Positions 61,177 to 64,000 of a stretch of DNA of 64,000 nucleotides are shown here, one piece after another. Below the pieces are notes generated by a model that was not told the origin of the DNA, did not search any database, and saw only the letters and a list, made by a program, of their open reading frames with translations. Both the position numbers and the translations under genes were made by a program. Position 1 is the stretch's first letter, and every line of letters begins with the position of its first letter. The stretch is from Rhynchosporium graminicola. Taxonomy: Eukaryota; Ascomycota; Leotiomycetes; Helotiales; Ploettnerulaceae. The stretch covers positions 248,001 through 312,000 of the forward strand of contig FJUW01000010.1 in NCBI GenBank assembly GCA_900074885.1. Direction: 5' to 3'.

Positions 61177-61942
61177 TCATCCTATGTCCATTGCATCTGG
61201 ATCGTCATCCAGAGGTTCCTGGATCCTGAATACAGGAGTTTCCACGTCCATAGATTGTGCCGGTCCTGGTACTCCGAATCCTGGAGTCGGAGTAGAAGTA
61301 GTTCCGCTTTCTTCCATATGTCGAAACCAATTTCTAGCATCAGGCGTCTGCAGTTCAGATTGCTGGCTAGTAATCGCATTCGCCCGTGCTCTTGCTCTCG
61401 TCTCAATAATCGCCTTCCTAACACTATCCTGCTCCTCCGGCACGGTCAATGAACTCGGAATGTTATATAGCACTAACTGATTATTGCCCGCTAATTCACC
61501 TTCGCTATTTGGTAGTACCATGGGAGGAATACGTGTTTCCCGGAGGTGCTTCTGGATGTCGGGCAGGAAGACGAGTTTCCCGTCGTCGGAGGATTCGCTG
61601 TCTGAGAGTTCGGCGTCGAGGTCGTAGATGTAAACTTTGTGTTTTGTGTTGTCTAATTGCATTACGTCTTCATCTTCTTGGGGGTGTGATCGTGGTTGTG
61701 GTCGCGCGGGGGATTTGGGCTTCGTGAAGTTGGTGTTGGGCGTAGGATGTTCCACTGGCACGTAGAGCTTCTCACCATTGCGCTCTGTTGACATTAGCTA
61801 TGTATTGTACATGGGAATTGAAAGAAGAATTCAAACCTAGATTTAATAAGCTCAGTCGTTTATTCAACCGCTCGTTGTCCTGACTTTCGGCCTTCCTCTT
61901 CCTAATGTTGCTGGTCGCTTGTACGCGATCCATTACGTCCAT
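61177..61942 (-). CDS. Unrecognised acidic protein, probably conserved in fungi
   Basis: Two exons (61942-61837 and 61784-61177; donor GTTTGA, acceptor GTCAACAG) give 237 residues. The start MDVMDRVQATSNIRKRK lies upstream of the first ATG of the large open frame. Using it yields LSLLNLERNGEKLYVPVE across the junction, which reads as one conserved-looking segment. Further features are an acidic patch (LDAELSDSESSDDG), the segment PDIQKHLRETRIPPMVL, a Leu/Asn-rich part (NNQLVLYNIP), a charged helix (IIETRARARANA) and a final DDDPDAMDIG. There is no membrane segment, signal peptide or known domain. The composition suggests a nuclear or cytosolic protein. I do not recognise a function. Its start codon is only 164 bp from that of the divergent alanyl-tRNA synthetase. 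Confidence 0.75.
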
Positions 61943-62106
61943 CCTTCCTCTCCAGCTCCCAGACCACTTTCAATACCGTACAACCGATTCACTCCCTCCA
62001 ATCAAACAGTAACACAATCGCAGACCTTTGCAGCAAGAGACAAGACTTCGTATTTTCGCGTAGGACACCTGTTGTGATCGGGCCATATCAGGGAAGGAGG
62101 GCGCGG
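61943..62106. promoter_or_regulatory. Compact bidirectional promoter
   Basis: 164 bp separate the start codon of the unrecognised protein (-, 61942) from the first ATG of alanyl-tRNA synthetase (+, 62107). No TATA box was identified. Both transcripts must begin within or very close to this interval. Confidence 0.6.
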
Positions 62107-64000
62107 ATGAACGAGTTGCGAAATGGTTTGAGGATCCAACTGAGTCACCTCGGACTTCGACGGATTTCTACCACCAAAATCAAGCGACGCCTGCAGCTGC
62201 AACAGACTAGAACGCGAATAAATACCCTTTTTCGCAGCACGCGCCCAACCAACGCTTTGCCAACTTGTAACGCAACACTCGGTTCTAGAAACTTCTCGAA
62301 GACAATCACAAGGATGGCGCAGGAGAAATGGACCGCGCAAGTGGTTAGGACGACCTTCTTGGAGTTTTTCAAGAGCAAGGGACACACGATTGGTATGTAG
62401 CGGGGTAGTATTTTTGGGTATTGAGGGGATATGTTTGGGAGCGTCTTTACAACGCTGACAAGGGCGGCTCAATTGCGTCTCGAGGACGTTATACACATCT
62501 CTTGTTCCTTCAATTAGGAGCTCTAAGATTATATAGCTAATGTGCGGTGTCTCCAGTTCCTTCGTCCTCTGTTGTACCACACAATGATCCTACGCTCCTC
62601 TTTACCAATGCGGGTATGAACCAGTTCAAGCCCATCTTCCTGGGAACGATAGGCCAGACGGACGATATGGCTCAATTGAAGAGAGCTGTGGATACGCAGA
62701 AGGTGATACAATATGGTCATTGTGTAAGTAGAGGGGCATGCTGACCATTTGCAGTGTATTCGTGCTGGAGGAAAGCATAACGTGAGGACATCCTATACCA
62801 TTGGGAGGCTATGGCTGATCTGGGTACTTTACAGGACTTGGACGATGTCGGAAAAGACAGCTACCACCATGTGAGTGGCATAGTTGCGAATTTTGTGTGT
62901 CTGGCTAATGTGACTCAGACTTTCTTCGAAATGCTTGGAAACTGGTCTTTTGGCGATTACTTCAAGCAAGGCGCTATCGAGATGTCTTGGGAGCTTCTTA
63001 CGAAGGTCTATGGCTTAGACCCGGATCGCCTCTACGTCACATACTTTGAAGGTGATGCCTCTGCCGGACTAGAGCCAGATCTAGAGGCCAAGGATCTGTG
63101 GAAGAAGGTTGGCGTTGCTGAAGATCACATCTTACCTGGAAATATGAAGGACAATTTCTGGGAGATGGGTGAGACTGGACCTTGTGGACCCTGTAGCGAG
63201 GTTCACTATGACAGAATAGGCGGTGGTCGAAATGCTGCCCATCTAGTCAATATGGATGATCCTAATGTTCTTGAGATCTGGAATAACGTCTTCATTCAGT
63301 ACGATAGACAGAAGGATAGGTCTCTCAAGACATTGCCTGCGAAGCATGTCGATACTGGTATGGGTTACGAACGATTGGTATCGGTATTGCAAGACAAGGC
63401 CTCCAATTACGACACCGATGTTTTCCATCCACTATTCCTCAAGATCAAAGAAGTCACAGGCGCACGAGATTATACCGATAAATACGGCAAGGATGATATT
63501 GATGGCATCGATACCGCGTATCGTGTTATCGCCGATCACATCCGTCTCTTAACATTCGCTATTTCAGATGGTGGTGTGCCAAACAATATCGGTAGAGGTT
63601 ATGTCGTTCGACGAGTTCTACGTCGTGGTTCTCGTTACGCCCGCAAATATTTCGATGCAGAGATTGGAAGCTTCTTCTCGAAGATCCTCCCTGCTCTCAT
63701 TGAACAGATGGGTGGTCAATTCCCGGAGATCGTGGAGAAGCAGCAGGATGTCAAGGATATTCTAGACGAAGAGGAAGTGGCCTTCGCTAGGACACTTGAT
63801 CGAGGAGAAAAGCAGTTTGAGAAATATGCTGCTCTGGCTGTCAAGAATGGCGCAAAGAAGCTCTCGGGTGCGGATGTCTGGCGGTTATACGATACCTTTG
63901 GATTCCCAGAGGATTTGACCAAGATTATGGCTGAGGAGAGAGGTCTAGAGACCGATGATGCGGAGATTGAGATCGCAAAGGAGACTGCTCGTTTGGCCAG
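62107..64000 (+). CDS. ala1: Alanyl-tRNA synthetase, 5' part, with mitochondrial presequence (truncated by window)
   Basis: Exons 62107-62392, 62557-62702, 62755-62781, 62835-62870 and 62919 to beyond 64000 are in phase. The class II catalytic core begins at [19 protein letters not shown] (ATG 62314), followed by [20 protein letters not shown] (motif 1 region), [50 protein letters not shown] (motif 2), [18 protein letters not shown] and [11 protein letters not shown] (motif 3), then [14 protein letters not shown]. The enzyme charges tRNA-Ala. Upstream of 62314 the frame stays open to an ATG at 62107 and encodes 69 residues with many Arg/Lys, one Glu and no Asp (for example [18 protein letters not shown]), a good mitochondrial targeting peptide. 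One gene therefore probably makes both mitochondrial and cytosolic forms. Two mini-exons (27 and 36 nt) are needed to keep the conserved sequence. The editing and C-terminal domains lie beyond the window. Confidence 0.92.

Noticed and set aside
1..64000. tRNA, rRNA, CRISPR arrays and intact transposons
   Set aside because: No B-box-like GGTTCRANNCC in a foldable context, no rRNA core sequence, no spaced direct repeats, and no transposase or terminal inverted repeats could be found by eye.
9787..64000. A biosynthetic or defence gene cluster
   Set aside because: The neighbours are housekeeping and growth genes with no backbone enzyme, cluster regulator or functional link; noxA and the MFS pseudogene are far apart and unrelated.

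Overview
The window is nuclear DNA from a filamentous ascomycete (Pezizomycotina). Genes carry short introns (mostly 45-120 nt) with GTRNGT donors and CTAAC/CTAAT-like branch sites. They encode fungus-typical proteins: a NoxA-type NADPH oxidase, a class I myosin with an Arp2/3-binding tail, a CORVET Vps8 subunit, a Ser/Thr-rich GPI wall protein, and a Pfa4-type palmitoyltransferase. Leotiomycetes is my best guess from overall style, but no marker in the window settles it. There is no rRNA, tRNA, CRISPR array or intact transposon that I can support. All exon structures were worked out by hand from reading frame, splice signals and family conservation, and every multi-exon model listed was checked for codon phase.

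Layout, left to right. 0-10 kb: a Cdc1/PGAP5-type GPI phosphoesterase (-) and an eight-exon PA14-containing GH3 beta-glucosidase (-). 9.8-18 kb: a DUF202 membrane protein (+), a Zrc1/Cot1-type vacuolar zinc transporter (+) and the Obg-like ATPase Ola1 (-). 18-21 kb: an AT-rich segment without genes. 21-28.5 kb: a GPI-anchored Ser-rich protein (+), a Gly-rich 'beta-flanking'-like protein (-), Pfa4 palmitoyltransferase (-) and a decayed MFS transporter pseudogene (+). 29.5-33.5 kb: myosin I (-). 33.5-38 kb: a gene-poor stretch with one doubtful orphan gene. 38-46.4 kb: NoxA (+), a quinone-oxidoreductase-like MDR protein (-), Dsk2/ubiquilin (+) and cyclophilin H (-). 46.4-50.7 kb: a long gene-poor stretch rich in TAGGTAGG-type motifs. 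50.7-64 kb: a membrane RING-H2 protein (+), GPALPP1-like/DUF3752 protein (-), Vps8 (+), a small PPxY-rich membrane protein (+), an unrecognised conserved-looking protein (-), and the 5' part of alanyl-tRNA synthetase (+), cut by the window edge.

The genes do not form a metabolic cluster. Several share themes of polarised growth and membrane traffic (myosin I, NoxA, Vps8, Pfa4, GPI processing and wall protein) or protein quality control (Dsk2, RING-H2, cyclophilin H), but nothing indicates co-regulation beyond shared divergent promoters. I found no convincing undescribed system. The most rewarding observations are small. They are a probable dual-targeting arrangement in the alanyl-tRNA synthetase, a start-codon-only first exon in myosin I, and a GC-AG intron plus an altered nucleotide-specificity motif in Ola1. 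There is also an MFS pseudogene whose three stops all fit C-to-T change at CAA codons, and a recurring TAGGTAGG intergenic motif.
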